A stretch of 64,000 bases of DNA from Zingiber officinale. Taxonomy: Eukaryota; Streptophyta; Magnoliopsida; Zingiberales; Zingiberaceae. The position numbers and the translations under genes are program-made. This document shows, one piece after another, positions 38,601 through 51,450 of the stretch. The stretch is from assembly GCF_018446385.1 (NCBI RefSeq), contig NC_056002.1, forward strand, positions 12,844,894-12,908,893. Reading direction: 5' to 3'. The notes beneath the pieces were generated by a model, which saw only the letters and a list, made by a program, of their open reading frames with translations, was not told the DNA's origin and made no database searches. Each line of letters starts with the position of its first letter. The stretch's first letter is position 1.

Positions 38601-40160
38601 AATTTTATAGGAAAATTTAATATTTGATTATTAAAAATAGATATATCATTAACATTTTCTCCATAAATTTTTATAACAAAGTAAATATTTATTTATAATT
38701 TTATTTTCTAGAACTCAAAATGACAGCAAATATTTAGGTATACATAAAAATTTTATAGGAAATTTTAAATATTTAATTATTAAAACTTTTATTCTCAAAT
38801 TCCATTGAACAAAATAAATATTTATTTATAATTTTTTTAATAAATAGACCTAATAATCTAGAAATATGTTTACACAGCTTTATACATTTGATTATTAAAA
38901 ATGGATATTGAACCTGTTCGAGCGCTGAGTCGATAGACGCTGAGGGGCGGTGCGCTCTCCGTTGACTCTGACTGGTGATGTGGATCTTCGGCGAACCTAC
39001 AAAGAAGTCAAGCCGGAAGGGGGTTCTCGGCAACGACCCTCCGACGCTCAAGTCAGGCGAAGAAGAAAAGAAGCAGAGTAACTGTGGCTACAGTGATGAG
39101 AATTATGTCTACCGCTGTCGAAGTTTGAGGTCCTTATATAGGACCCCGGGGAGGCACGAGCACGCTTCTCGATGCATGCACGTTTCCCCAAACATACCTC
39201 CAAATGAGTGTGTCAGAAAAGCATGTCTGACACCCTTCCGCAATCGTCCGAGCATATCCCTGACGTGATAGTGGAAATTTCCACCGTACGATACTCTGTC
39301 CGGTCCGGCCGCTGACCATGCTGCTTGTCGGCGGCAGACGTCTCGAGGATGATGTTTACCAGCTGTCCCTTTCGTCCTTTTGCGTCCCTTGTCTGTTCTA
39401 GGGCCAGGCGGTCTTGCCGCTCGGCGCTCTTATCCCTCGAGTACGTGTATGTATTGGACCGAGCGGGAAGATTCTCGGTCCTGTGCTCGGCTGGGATCGC
39501 ACCTTAGTGATCTATGCTTCGACCGAGCGGCCTGTTTGCTCGGCCCATAAGCTCCTTTACCTTAAGCGTCGGATGCTCGACCTGTGGTCGAGCTATATTC
39601 CGATCGACCCGGTGGACATCCTGTCGACCGGTCGGATGTTCTGTTTGCTCGGTAGGACCATGTGTTGTTGATCGCCGTCGACGTGGATGCCCCGTATTTA
39701 CCACCGGATCATATATAAAAAAAAACTTTTTTTTTTTTATAAATTTCTGACAATAAAGTAAGTATTTAATTGTAACTTCATTTTCTATAGATCTTTGATA
39801 CGTTTAATTATTAAAAATAAATATATCATTAATATTTCCTTATCAAATACTTATAACAAAGTAAATATTTTTTTTTAACTTCATTTTCTATAAATATACC
39901 TAATAATCTGGAAATATGTTTACCCATTTTTAATACGTTTGATTATTAAAAATAGATATATCATTAATATTTTTTTTTTTTACAAATTCTTGACAACAAA
40001 GTAAATATTTATTTATAATTTCATTTTCTATAAATAAATCTAATAATCCGGAAATATGTTTAGCAACTTTAATAATTATTAAAAATAGATATATCATTAA
40101 TACTTTCTTTTCAAATGCCGGTCTCAACAAAGTAAATATTTATTTATAATTTCATTTGAA
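38600..40160. repeat. About 135-bp satellite-like array
   Basis: Units contain GATTATTAAAAATAGATATA, TCATTAATATTT, ACAAAGTAAATATTTATTTA, TAATTTCATTTTCTATAAAT and AATCTGGAAATATGTTT. Anchors at about 39805, 39940 and 40074 give a period near 135. Earlier units (38625, 38775, 38890) are less regular. A solo LTR at 38909-39711 splits the array within a unit. Confidence 0.8.
38909..39711 (-). mobile_element. Solo LTR, family A, copy 2 (inverted)
   Basis: 803 bp, the reverse complement of 20285-21117 with scattered changes and one gap of a few tens of bases. On the minus strand it runs from TGATCCGGTGG to CGAACAGGTTCA. Flanks GATAT and TATAT form a 5-bp target duplication with one mismatch. It interrupts the 135-bp satellite-like array, so it is younger than that array. 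Confidence 0.87.
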
Positions 40161-41999
40161 ACATGCTTACAGGAATTTTTTAAAATTTGTAATTTTTTTT
40201 TCTAATTATACGATCTATAATTAATTTAGTTTATTTAGATTTTAATTATTTATTCAAATGCTCTACTTATTAATTTTAATAGTTAAACTCGGTGAAATAC
40301 TAATAATTACTAGAATAGGAATTTATTTTTGTAAGATAGTAAGAAATGTTGAAGTAAAATGAATTTACTTTATCTTTTATAAAAATAAAATATGGTTAGT
40401 ATTGTAAAATGATAATTCGATATGTAATATATATTAAAATCAGTCTTTTACATGGTTGATAGAAATAGCTATTATATTTGATTTTTTTTTTCAAAAATTT
40501 ATAATGCTATGTATCTCTTATTTGCCTAATACATACTATTTGAATAAAGGAGAGTAGGAGATGATACAAAAGAAATATAATTAGTTAATATGGTGATGAC
40601 GAGTTTAAAGAATTGGATGTGTAATAGTATTTACTAGATTAGGTAGGGTGAGTATTTACATTTGATCAATAGGTTTATATTTATTGATAAAAAAATTATT
40701 TTCTATTTTTTGATAATTTTTTATTCAATTTATTCTTTAAAGAATATATCAAAATGCTATCTTTGGGGAAAATAATTTGTATATTCTTACTGAACAAATT
40801 GAGTTAGTCAAGTGGAGTAAGTTGAGCAAGTTAGATGGTCCAAATAAATTTAACAAGTTAAATGATTTGTAAGGGTTGATTAAGTGTCCTAATGGTTAAA
40901 CCGATCAAACAACTCAAAATGAGTTGATCAATATAATCCAAACCAAGTTAATGATTGGGGAGACAAATCACATATGTAAGAAAGTTGGTGAAGTGGATGT
41001 AACTTAGTGAATAGGTCAATTGAATTTATAAAATTATGTGGGCAAGTTGATCATATTAGTTAGATGAGCTCATTAAACAAGCCCTTAGAAAGAACTAAAT
41101 CAATGGATAAAATAAATCGAACAAGGTTAGTTGGATTAATTAAGGGAATCAGTCAAAGTGAGTAGATTGGGTAGGCTTGTTAGACAAATTAATAAATTTG
41201 TCAAAAAAAAAAAAGAGTGAATAATTGACTTTGTAATGCCAGGTAGGATAACGATTATTCTGTAGACAGTGAGTGAAGAAGATTGGAGAAGGTAAGAAAA
41301 GAAAATGTTGCAAGTTTGTAAAGCACGAAATAAATTCTATAAAGAAACTGTAAACACTTACAGTGATCTACCGAGACAATCTTGAAGACGACAAGCTAAA
41401 CCTCTATAAGTTCTTCTTGCTCGTTGTTGGAAGAGTGATCACAGATTAAAAAGCTTTTCGTAAGATCACAAACCAAAACCCGAAGGGATGTTCTCCTTTG
41501 CTTCTTTGCCCACTGTCACCTCTTAGCACACCTCTCGATTGCTCTTGAACGCTTAAATATATAAGAAGAAAGCATCAATTTATAACTGATGCTTTGATGA
41601 CCCTTAATTGAAATAAACTTTGAAGGAGATGAACCAATCATCTCGTCAATGTTTAACATTGCAAATCTTTTGCAACGCCCAATAGAAAATAACGAAAATA
41701 AAGAGGAAACTGTCGTTCTTAAAAAAAAAGTTTTATTCAGAATAGAAGATTATCTCTCGAATACTTATTTACATAGTCACATAGATCATAAGATTTAAAA
41801 AGGAAAGAAATTATAATATTTAGATCTCAATTCCTATCTTGTAAAAAAAAAAGAAAAAAACTCCTACCAAAAAAGAAAATTTTATAACAGAAATAAATTA
41901 TCTAAACATGACACTTATATAGACAATTTCTAACTCATAAAAAATAGAAATATCAAAAATATCATTAAAATGACAACGACTATAAAAATTTACACTATA
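40161..41999. other. Unassigned AT-rich sequence
   Basis: Contains a G/A-rich stretch at 40800-41170 with recurring AAGTTGA, GAGTTGATCA and GGATTAATTAAG-type words, and no coding frame that I recognise. It may include the missing 3' part of the copia remnant that begins at 43159 on the minus strand, too degraded to follow. Confidence 0.3.
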
Positions 42000-43159
42000 A
42001 CCTAAATCAAGAAGACAAATGACGGAAACCTGATTCCGTCGAATCTTAGGAGCATATAGGACATCATGTAGAAACAAGGTTCATCCACCACATAGGTTGA
42101 GTTTGCAAGTGTCAATTCATTTAAATTCAATTCTTGCATGGTTTCCCATATATATCCATTTGTTACTAGTTGATACCCGACGGTCCTCCACATGTGTAAC
42201 TCTATCACGAGCTATATGATTTGTTGCTCTTGAATTTATAATCCACAAAGGATAAAAGTTAACTAACAACACTGTACTTGCAACATAATGCTCATGAAAA
42301 GAAGATAAAGATGGATCTACCTTTTTAGGCTCAGTACAATTCCAAGTAAAATGACCCTTCTTGCCACAGTTATAGCAAGTCAACTTGCTCTTAGGTTTTT
42401 ATCTATATTTCTTTTATTTATTCTTAATTTGGTTTTTCACAGTAACAACACTAACCTCCTTTCCTTTTCTCTTTCATTTCTTAAACTATCTTTTCTTACT
42501 CTTGGAACCCGAACCTTCAACTACAAAATCTTGACCAGAAATCCTTACGGATTCAATCCTCTCCGCCTCAAGTTCTACATGGCGTGAGACGTCAGTGAAA
42601 GTCTTGATACTCTCACTGTAGCTCTCACTGTGGATAAGGTTCTGTTTCATCATTTCCCAAGAATCAAGAAGGGAACATATTACTGTTTGAACCCGTTGTT
42701 CATCGATGACCAACGGTCTTAAACTCTCGTATCATATTACCCATTTCCCTCAGATATTGGGTCATGGTAACATTAGAGGGCATTTTATAGCTGTGAAACT
42801 TAATTGTCAGCTGATTAAACTTACTAAGACTTACTTCACTATATTTCTCTCTAAGGGTTGCCCAAACAGCATAAGCCGACGATAATAGCTCATACTCAAA
42901 TACTAGGTCGTCCATCATTAAACTAATCAATATTCCCTTAACAGTGGAGTCCTTCCTTTTCCATGTTTTATAGGCATTAAAGTCATGTCTGTGTTGTACT
43001 GTAGAACCATCAATCGGTTCTTCTATGAACTGATTTACAACCTCTAGAACTTCTTGTTTCTCAAGAATATAATGTATCTTGAGGTGCCAGATTTTTGTAG
43101 TTATCCCCATATAATTTTTCTCCCTTATTGAGTTCAGCTATGATATTCTTAGTTGCCAT
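42000..43159 (-). pseudogene. Decayed Ty1/copia gag with start of protease
   Basis: On the minus strand from ATG 43159 there is a copia gag N-terminus (MATKNIIAELNKGEKL), a frameshift near 43085, then gag frames containing VWATLREKYSEVSLSKFNQL and, after a second break near 42710, SRHVELEAERI. A zinc knuckle follows at about 42340-42383 (CYNCGKKGHFTWNC). Past it the protease start is damaged: the active-site DSG reads NSR (WIINSRATNHI). Stops and frameshifts continue to about 42000, where similarity fades. No LTRs were found around it. Confidence 0.8.
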
Positions 43160-43596
43160 AACCTACATAAATAAACATATTATTTATTATTTCAGTATAA
43201 TTCATATACATGTAATTAATTATTGACTCAGTATAAATTAGAATTGGTTTACAAAATCAAGTGATAATTATGTTTCCACTCATCATTTGTATGTGTCAAT
43301 CCAATCAACATTGATCAATTATATTACACACATCCCATCTAATGAACTAATCATTAAATGAACTAATTATTTTCATATGAACTAATCATATATATAAACT
43401 AATCATAAAATGAACTAATCATTGAATATAAATGAATCATAAAATATAAACTAATCATAAACAAGTTAGTTAACACATAACATACTTATTTTTCTTTTTT
43501 ATTGAATATAGTATTGTTTAACAGTTTCCACTACATTATTTTTAGAAAAATTTAATGAGTCAAAATTGTTTGTATATAACGATAGTAAACATAACA
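43160..43596. other. Spacer with ACTAATCAT-type short repeats
   Basis: AT-rich. At 43340-43460 the phrase GAACTAATCAT / AAACTAATCATAAA recurs about seven times with small spacing changes. No coding sign. Confidence 0.5.
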
Positions 43597-44235
43597 CTAA
43601 TAATATAGATAAGCTAGCACCACTCCCACTACGAAAAATAGTGTAGTAGGCAATTCTATCCCATTTATCCTAGACTCGACGATGGTGAGATCAGCCTCAG
43701 AATCATCCTTCATATCCATATTTAGATCAATTTCTGGATCTTCCACACACTCTTCTGGATCCTCCTCTAATTCTTCAGGATCTATCTCTAGATCCTCTGC
43801 GAGATCTATTTCTAGATCCTCCTCAAATTCTTCGAGGTCCATTTCTAGATCCTCTTCAAATTCTTCGAGATCCATTTTTGTGGGATCTGGATCCTCTTCA
43901 GATTTTGTAAGATCCATTTCTTCAGAATCTGGATCCTCTTCAGATTTTTCAGGATCCCATTGCAATTGAAGTAATTCTCTACACATCTCTGAATATGAGA
44001 TGAGCTCTTCAGAATAATCTCATAGTTGGTGTGTTATATCACTGAGATGTTCCGGCAATGGCTGAACAAGAGCCCATCTTCTGTCTTTGTCTCGGACTGG
44101 AAACTCTTCTCATTCGAGTTTCCAGAATATTCGATCGAGTTGACCGATAAGCCATCCGACTCCGTGATACGGGTTATATTCTAGCTCCTTGATCTCCTCC
44201 CAAAGCTCATGTTGTTGTTCATAGTGACTTGTCAT
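43597..44235 (-). pseudogene. Acidic-repeat ORF with hydrophobic tail, broken by two TGA codons
   Basis: From ATG 44235 the same frame can be read for 213 codons to 43597 with only two stops, both TGA (after WKLE and after THQL). The first part is ordinary mixed sequence (HYEQQHELWEEIKELEYNPY). The middle is a run of short Asp/Glu repeats built on SEEDPDS, DLEEFEEDLEMD and DPEELEEDPEE. The end is a hydrophobic segment (LPTTLFFVVGVVLAYLYY) that looks like a tail anchor. I do not recognise the family. It lies upstream of, and in the same direction as, the copia gag remnant, so it could belong to a degraded element or be a dead host gene. Confidence 0.5.
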
Positions 44236-44871
44236 CGTGTATATTGTTCGTGGTATCTGAAATTGAAAATAATGATGTCAGTATAAAATCAAAAAACTAG
44301 TAATAAAATTGATTAAATTCAATTCCCACATGGAACAAATATATACAGAATACATAAGCAAATAAGAAAAATAAATTTTCTTTATTTGGGGAGTCTCAGT
44401 TGACTGACACATTGGATATGTTAACCAACTCTTGTGTTCGGTTTATTTTCCAATTAGAACTAATATAATTGGATATGGATGTCTTATCTATGTTTGTTCT
44501 GGTTTATATTTAATATATTTTATCAAATCTTGACCTATTAGGCAATTTGACCCATATGATCAAATCCGGCCTATTAGAACAAATCTGATATGATTTGATT
44601 AGCCCAACCCATGTAATCAAGCTACCCTAATTAATTTAATAATAAACTAATCTAGTTTAAATCAACCAATAGTTTTAACCAGACCTGGTATTATTGAATC
44701 AAATTGGTCTGATTAAACCAACCAATAGTTTAAACTAGACCTGAGTTTGATTGGACCAATAGGTAGTCCTACAAATCCAAGCATAATTAATTAAAAAATT
44801 AGAATTTTCAATTAATTTTATTAAGAAAAAAATATTTTTTTTAAAAAAATCTTAATGCAGGGGGGGGGGGG
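44236..44871. other. Unassigned spacer ending in an 11-base G run
   Basis: AT-rich sequence with two related stretches around 44640-44760 (CCAATAGTTTTAACCAGACC and CCAATAGTTTAAACTAGACC). It ends in a run of eleven G at 44861-44871, which directly borders the minus-strand LTR starting at 44872. Confidence 0.45.
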
Positions 44872-44999
44872 TGATTAGTTCCATTCACTTGATTAATGAG
44901 TTATTGCAGCGAAAAACACTCAAGCAAATGCTAATGCCAAGATTTACATGATATCCACCTCAAACAAGGTGACTAATCCAAGGATCCAACCCTCTCTCA

Positions 45000-46350
45000 T
45001 GTTGGTGCAAGAAGCACCAGACGATCAAACTTGTGTTTTGATAATGGCCAAAGATTCAAAAGTTAAGATGTCTTGTTGTCTAATAAGGTTGATTGAGCTT
45101 GCAGAAAAGTCCTACGTAGTCTTAGGTAAGAGTCCTAGTGAATTCTAAGCAGGTGAAAAATCGTAGGGGGAGGTAACCCTAGGTCCTAGGGGGCAGCAAC
45201 CCTAAGTGATAGAAAGTCTTAACTGCGATTAGACAGGTGGAAAACCCTAGGGGTGGTAATCCTAGGTCCTAGGGGTGGTAACCCTAGGCGAAAAGTTCAG
45301 TCTGTCTAGAGGACCGATCTGGCAACAGGTAAATTCTCTTGAGAGGAGTAGGTGAGGACGCGTTCTCCTGTGAGGAAACAGTTGGCGTCGGTTCGACCTA
45401 GAGTTTTCGTAGGAAATCCAAAGTCAGAACCGGATAGTCTGAAGGTTATCAAAACTTTTTATTTACATATTATCTGCTATGTGCTAACTCTATTTTGCAG
45501 AAGACTAACATTTTATGCAGAGTTAAATTCAATCTTGATCGATCAACCGAACCTTTGGATCGATCAACCGAACCTTTGGATCGGTCGACTGAACCTTTGG
45601 ATCGGTCGACCGAACCCCAGTATAGCAGACTGAGTTCGATCGAGGGATCGGTCGACTGAACTTGGGGATCGATCTACCGAACCGAGGATAAGCTGTGATC
45701 TGGTTGAGCTAGGTGGATCGGATCAGATAGACCAACGAGGTCAGTGGGATTGGTCGACCTAATGGCAGGATTGGTTGATCGAACGAAAACTTATCCAGGC
45801 GGTAGAAGCATGTGGACGAGAAGTTGGGCATGTTCAGAAGGTTCGATCGATCGAACACCTGGATCGGTTGACCCATCATAGTTGGGTCAAAGACTGATCC
45901 CGAGATCAGTGGATGTGGATCAGGTCTATCTCGGTTATAAAAGGAGGGTTGACCAGCATCTTCGAGTACAACACACTTTCTGAGATCAAGAACAAACAAC
46001 TACGCGCACTCTGATAACATCTAAACGCTGCTCCAATGACTATCAAGTCAGAAGATAGATTTCATTAAGTCGTTGGTAACAAGTTATATTTCATATCTGT
46101 AAAGCTTCATACTTGTATTATTCTTTTGTAAAGCTTTCCGAACTGATAGTGAATTGCCCAACGAAAGCGATCAATGATCGCAGACCTTGGAGTAGGAGTT
46201 GTCACAGGCTCCGAACCAAGTAAAAGAAATCTTGTTAGCATTGCTTGTCTTTTCATTCTTTATTCTGCTGCGTATTCTATTTGTTTTACGAAACGAGTGA
46301 AAAAGCAAGGCGTGCTATTCAACCCCCTCTAGCACATCTACGATCCTACA
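45000..46350 (+). repeat. 5' LTR of the copia element
   Basis: 1,351 bp from TGTTGGTGCAAGAAGCACC to CACATCTACGATCCTACA. It contains duplicated CCTAGGGG-GGTAACCCTAGG words near 45160-45290, an array of GATCGATCAACCGAACCTTTG-type boxes, and a CTATAAAAGG-like TATA near 45936 (GTTATAAAAGGAGGG). It is 129 bp longer than the 3' LTR. Confidence 0.93.
45536..45875. repeat. Palindromic-box array in the copia LTR
   Basis: GATCGATCAACCGAACCTTTG is repeated head to tail from 45536, then varies to GATCGGTCGACTGAACC and GATCGGTCGACCGAACC. Isolated copies recur to about 45875 (GGTTCGATCGATCGAACACC). The cores GATCGATC, GGTCGACC and CGATCGATCG are palindromic or nearly so. The 3' LTR keeps fewer copies (53325-53580). 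Confidence 0.85.
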
Positions 46351-46352
46351 AT

Positions 46353-46364
46353 TGGTATCAAAGC
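46353..46364 (+). promoter_or_regulatory. Primer-binding site of the copia element
   Basis: TGGTATCAAAGC starts three bases after the 5' LTR. It is complementary to the 3' end of initiator methionine tRNA apart from one changed base (usual TGGTATCAGAGC). Confidence 0.9.
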
Positions 46365-46588
46365 CGGGTATCTTTGAATTGGTGAAACCACCAATCGAGC
46401 AGAGGGAGTTCTTTTGAAAAAACTAAAATTAATAGTAATATTTTTTTAAATATTTTATTAATATTTCATTATTTTTTTCAAAATTGGTAAATTGCTAGTT
46501 TTATTTTTGTACCGCATTACTAATCCATGACTAAGTCTTGGGACATTTGCTTCTTTTTCTCTTTTCGTGTGCGAAATTTACTTCTATA

Positions 46589-49500
46589 ATGGCCCACCAT
46601 GAAGGCTACAGCATAGCTCGCCCGCCTCTTTTCTCCGGTGAAGATTTTAGCTATTGGAAGGGCCGAATGGAGTACCACCTCCAGATGCAAGTCGAGATGT
46701 GGATGATCATTAAAATCAGTCTCTCACTCTCACTCGACGGCGCTAGAAAACCAGTATCATGCGAGAACTAGGACACAAGTCTGATGAAGAAGATCGAGGC
46801 CAATGCCAAAGTAACATGTACTCTCTAATGTGGATTAACAAAGAAGGAGCTAAACCGAGTTGGCCCATTCTCAAGCGCCAAAGACTTGTGGGAGAAGCTA
46901 ATTGAGCTGTATGAAGGGACCTCCGATACTAAGGTAAGTAAAAGAGATCTAATTTTGAATAAATTATATAACATAAAAATGAAGAAGCTGAATCGGCGAG
47001 TCAACTACACACACACATCCAAGACTTTCTCAACGACCTCCACGCAATCAGACAGAAGGTGGAAAGTCGCGACGTCATTAGGTATGCATTAAATGCATTT
47101 CCTAGGAACACCCTGTGGGCATCAATGGTAGATGCTTACAAGGTCTCTAAGAATCTTTCTTCAATTAGATTAGATGAATTATTCTCAGAGTTTGAATTAC
47201 ATGAACAAACTAATACACCTTTGATCGAAAAAGATATTATTTTAGTTGCAGGTGCAAACAGAACACGGGAATCAAAGCTTAGGCGCTATACTGAACCCGA
47301 ATTTGAAGATGAACCGGACTCAGAAGATGACGATGAGATTACTGCTGAACTTGTGAACCTAGCCCGAAGGCTATACAAGAAGAAGAAATGATTCACCAAA
47401 AAGGAGATCAAAAAGGTGATTCAATCAAAAGGAATGCAGCCAAGCCCAAAAATCAAGTCAGAAGTAACTTGCTATGGCTGCAACAAGAAAAGGACACATC
47501 AAAGCAAATTGTCCAAACTAGAAGGAAACAAAGAAGCAATGGAAGAAGGCGTTTCAAGAAACGTGGGATGAATCTTCATCAGAAGACTCCAACGAGGACC
47601 TCGAGCAAACAAGTTTCTTTGCACTCCCGACCCGAGAATAACTCGACGAGTCTAAAACAGAAAGCAAATCCGAAGTCAAGTCCGAAACAAGCCACGGATC
47701 TGTATTCGTTTCCGAAGGGCCAAACACCACTGTAAGATCTTCTCAAGTAGATAAACTATATAATTTAATTAACTATTTGATGCACAAATTAGTTAAGTAA
47801 AATATCCAAGTCAAGTCATTCCAAAAAGAGATAACAACCCTTAAGGAAGTGACCAGCCTAAGCTCCTTGACTGAACCTATTCAAACTGGAACTTCAACTC
47901 AGGTTCAACAACTTGAGAAAGAAAATTTTAGTCTAAAAGATCAAGTCAAGGAACTTAAGGGAACATTGGAACGGTTCACCTTGGGTTCCAAGAATCTTGA
48001 TTTGATTCTTGGGAAGCAAAGGGTCGTATACAATCGATCCGGACTTGGATACAAGACTAAATACAAAATCAAATCATACTTATCTCTTGTCAATCGAAGA
48101 AATAGAAAAATAGTCCAAGCATGGGTCTCCAAGTCTAACTTGATTAATCAAGCGGGACTTGATCAATATTGGATCCCCAAGGATCAGATTCATTACCTTA
48201 ATAGACTCTATCGAGGCTATGATCTAGGGAGAGCCAATAGAAAGACCATTCTTATTAGATAAAATTATTTGATATCTGTTTACTGCTTTTTCATTATATA
48301 TGCTTAGACTATGGTAGATAAGGACCTAGGCTTGATTGAAACTTGACTAATTGGACTTAAAAATTTCAGAAAGAAAATTAAATATTTAATTTCTTTAAAA
48401 AGTTTTGTCTAGAAGTGGTAGATGATCCGATACCCAAGAAGGCCTAGTGCCTTGTCATAGCCTGAAAGCCAATTATTGAAATAGATATTTAATTAACTAA
48501 CTGTTAAATCTTAATCTAACTCAAATACGAATCAATTCCGTAGATACTAATCTAAAGATAAATCAACCATCTCACAAAACTCTTAAGGTTCCCTGTTTAA
48601 CAATATAAAAAAGGGTGAGATAGACTTAGATTTAAAATATCTTAAATCTAACTTAAATCTAACTAAACTTAAATCTAACTCAACCTAACTTAACTTAACC
48701 TAAATCCAACTAAATCTAAATTAAATCTAACTCAACCTGACTTAACTTAACCTAAATCCAACGAAATCTAACTTAAATCTAATTAAACTTAAATCTGACT
48801 CAACGTGAACTTAAACTAAAATTGACTTAAATCCAGGTTAATAAATTTAACAAAAAAAAAAAAATTCAATCATCTCACAATCACCCATAGATATAACATG
48901 AATAACAACATAAATTGGGTGAGATGAAAATTAAGGAGTTGAACTCAATCAATCTATCTTATAAATCCATTTGAAATTGGATCCAAATCAAATGCTCAAT
49001 GTGTAGGAACACAATGATTTGGGTCAATGGATGTTCGATAGTGGATACTCCAGACACATGACTGGAGACCGATTGAAGTTCACCAAGCTAAAATACAAAA
49101 ACCTAGGGTCAGTTGCATTCGACAACGATGGAAAATTTAAGATAATCGGAACAGGTAATATTGAACTAAGTTTCGATTTTATTGTTCGAAAAATATTATT
49201 AGTCGATCAATTTAATTTCAACTTACTTAGCATAAGTCAACTATGTGACTCCGGATACCTAGTAACCTTCTCTAACTCTGATTACCTAATTAAAAGTATT
49301 GAAAAACCCAAAATCATACTTAAGGGAATTAGGAAAAATAATGTTTACACAATTAACCTACCTACCTCCTCATTAAAGTGTCTTCTGACACAACAAGAAG
49401 AAACTATGTTGTGGCACAGAAGGCTGGGTCACACTCACAATAGACTCATTTCAAAAATAAGTCAAAATGATTTAGTTAGAGGTTTACCCAAATTAAAAAA

Positions 49501-51450
49501 CCTAGAAAAGTCAATTTGTAATGCTTGCCAACAAGGTAAATAAACTAAGTCAACTCACAAACCAACTAACCTAAATCGAACCAACTCATTACTTGAGCTC
49601 CTACATTTAGGCCTATTTGATTCACATGGAGCTAAGTCACTAAGCAGAAACCAATACTGCTTAGTCATAATTGATGACTACTCTAGGTTTATTTGGGTAA
49701 AATTTCTAAAAACTAAAGATGAAACTTTTGAAATCTTTAATAATTTTTGTAAGTTAATAGAAAATGAAAAAGATACTAAAATCAAAAGAATTAGAAGTGA
49801 TCACGAAGGAGAATTTGAAAATTATAAATTTATTGAATTTTGTAAAATTAATAGATATATTCATGAATTTTCATGTCCTAGAACTTCCTAACAAAATGGA
49901 CTAGTAGAACAGAAAAATAGAACGTCACAAGAAGCTGCTAGAACCATGTTAAATGAATATAACCTAATCAAATAGTTTTGGGTAGAAACAATAAACACGA
50001 CATGTTATATTCAAAATAGGATATTAATTAATAAATTCCGCAATAAAACCCCTTATGAAATTTACTATAACAAAACACCCAATTATCTAAAAGTGTTTGG
50101 ATGTAAAGTACACATATTAAACACTAAGGATTACTTAGGTAAATTCACATCAAAATCTACAACTGGAATATTTTTAGGGTACTCCACAACTAGTAGGGCT
50201 TATAGAATCTATAACAAAGATACTAAAAAAATTGAAGAAACAACCAATGTAATTTTTAATGAAGAAAATAACTTACCTAATTTAATCAATGAAAGTAACC
50301 ATCAAAATATAAGAAAAATAAATGATGAAGAAGATACTCAACTTAGAACTAAACAGAGTGAATCACAAGAACTGATTGTTGACTCCAACCCAAGAATAAG
50401 TTCTAATCACCATCTGACCAAATTTTGGGTAACTCAATTTTAGGAGTAAGAACTAGATCATCCTATAGTAACCTAAGTCAAATAGGCCTTATTTCTAAAA
50501 TTGAACCCAAAACTATAGAAGAAGCCTTACTTGACCCAGACTGGATAATAGCAATGCAAGAGGAGTTAGTCCAATTTGAAAGAAATCAGGTATAGAAACT
50601 TGTACCTAAACCCACAAATAAATCTATAATTGATACTAAGTGGGTATTTAGAAATAAACTAGATGATAAGGGTGAAATAGTAAGAAATAAGGCTAGGTTA
50701 ATAGCAAAGGGGTCCAACCAAGTATAAGGGTTAGATTATGATGAAACCTATGCACCTGTAGCCAAACTTGAATACATAAGGATGCTACTAGCCTATGCAG
50801 CACATAAAGGATTCAAGTTATATCAAATGGATGTAAAATCCGCATTCTTAAATGAGTTCATCAAAGAAGAAGTTTATATAAATCAATCCCCAGGATTTGA
50901 AGACCTAGACCACCCAACCCATGTCCTTAGGTTAAGAAAAGCTTTATATGGACTAAAACAAGCACCTAGGGCTTGATATGAATGACTTTCAACATACTTA
51001 ATATCTAAGGGATTTAATCTAGGTAAAATAGATCAAACCCTATTTATTAAAACCTTAGAAAAAGATATTTTTATAGCCCAAATTTATATAGATGACATAA
51101 TATTTGGATCAACAAATACAAAATTTTTTTTAAAAAATATCAAACTCATGGAAAATGAATTGCTATGGATGATGCACACCTTAAAAGATTATCAACTTGA
51201 ATGCAAAAATACAAAAATTTCAATTAATAACATAAGTTAAATAAATTTAATTAAAAATCCAATTTGCCATTCGAGAACCAAACACATAAAAATAAAACAC
51301 CACTTTGTAAGAGATCAAGTAGTTAGGGTGATATTGTACTTGACTATGTTGAGTCCAAGTCAAACCTAACTGACATCTTTACAAAATCTTTACCTGAACT
51401 TGAGTTCAATACACTTAGAAGAGAATTAGGGATGTGCATAGAATAGAATT
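46589..51450 (+). pseudogene. Broken copia gag-pol polyprotein
   Basis: Gag begins at ATG 46589 and meets a stop at 46769; further gag frames run to 47391. The zinc knuckle near 47468-47510 (CYGCNK start) is split by a one-base frame change. From about 49019 come the protease site (MFDSGYSRHMTGD), the GAG-pre-integrase block (LWHRRLGHTHNRLISKIS) and integrase with its acidic residues in VIIDDYSRF, RSDHEGEF and NGLVEQKNRT. Reverse transcriptase follows from about 50600 (VKSAFLNEFIKEEVYINQSP, YGLKQAP, YIDDIIFGSTN), and traces of RNase H end near 51450. Several in-frame stops and shifts interrupt it. Only description is given; the element is inactive as read. Confidence 0.88.

Noticed and set aside
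43682-43969. Serine-rich plus-strand frame
   Set aside because: It is the complement of the Asp/Glu repeat zone in the minus-strand pseudo-ORF, which has better overall organisation.
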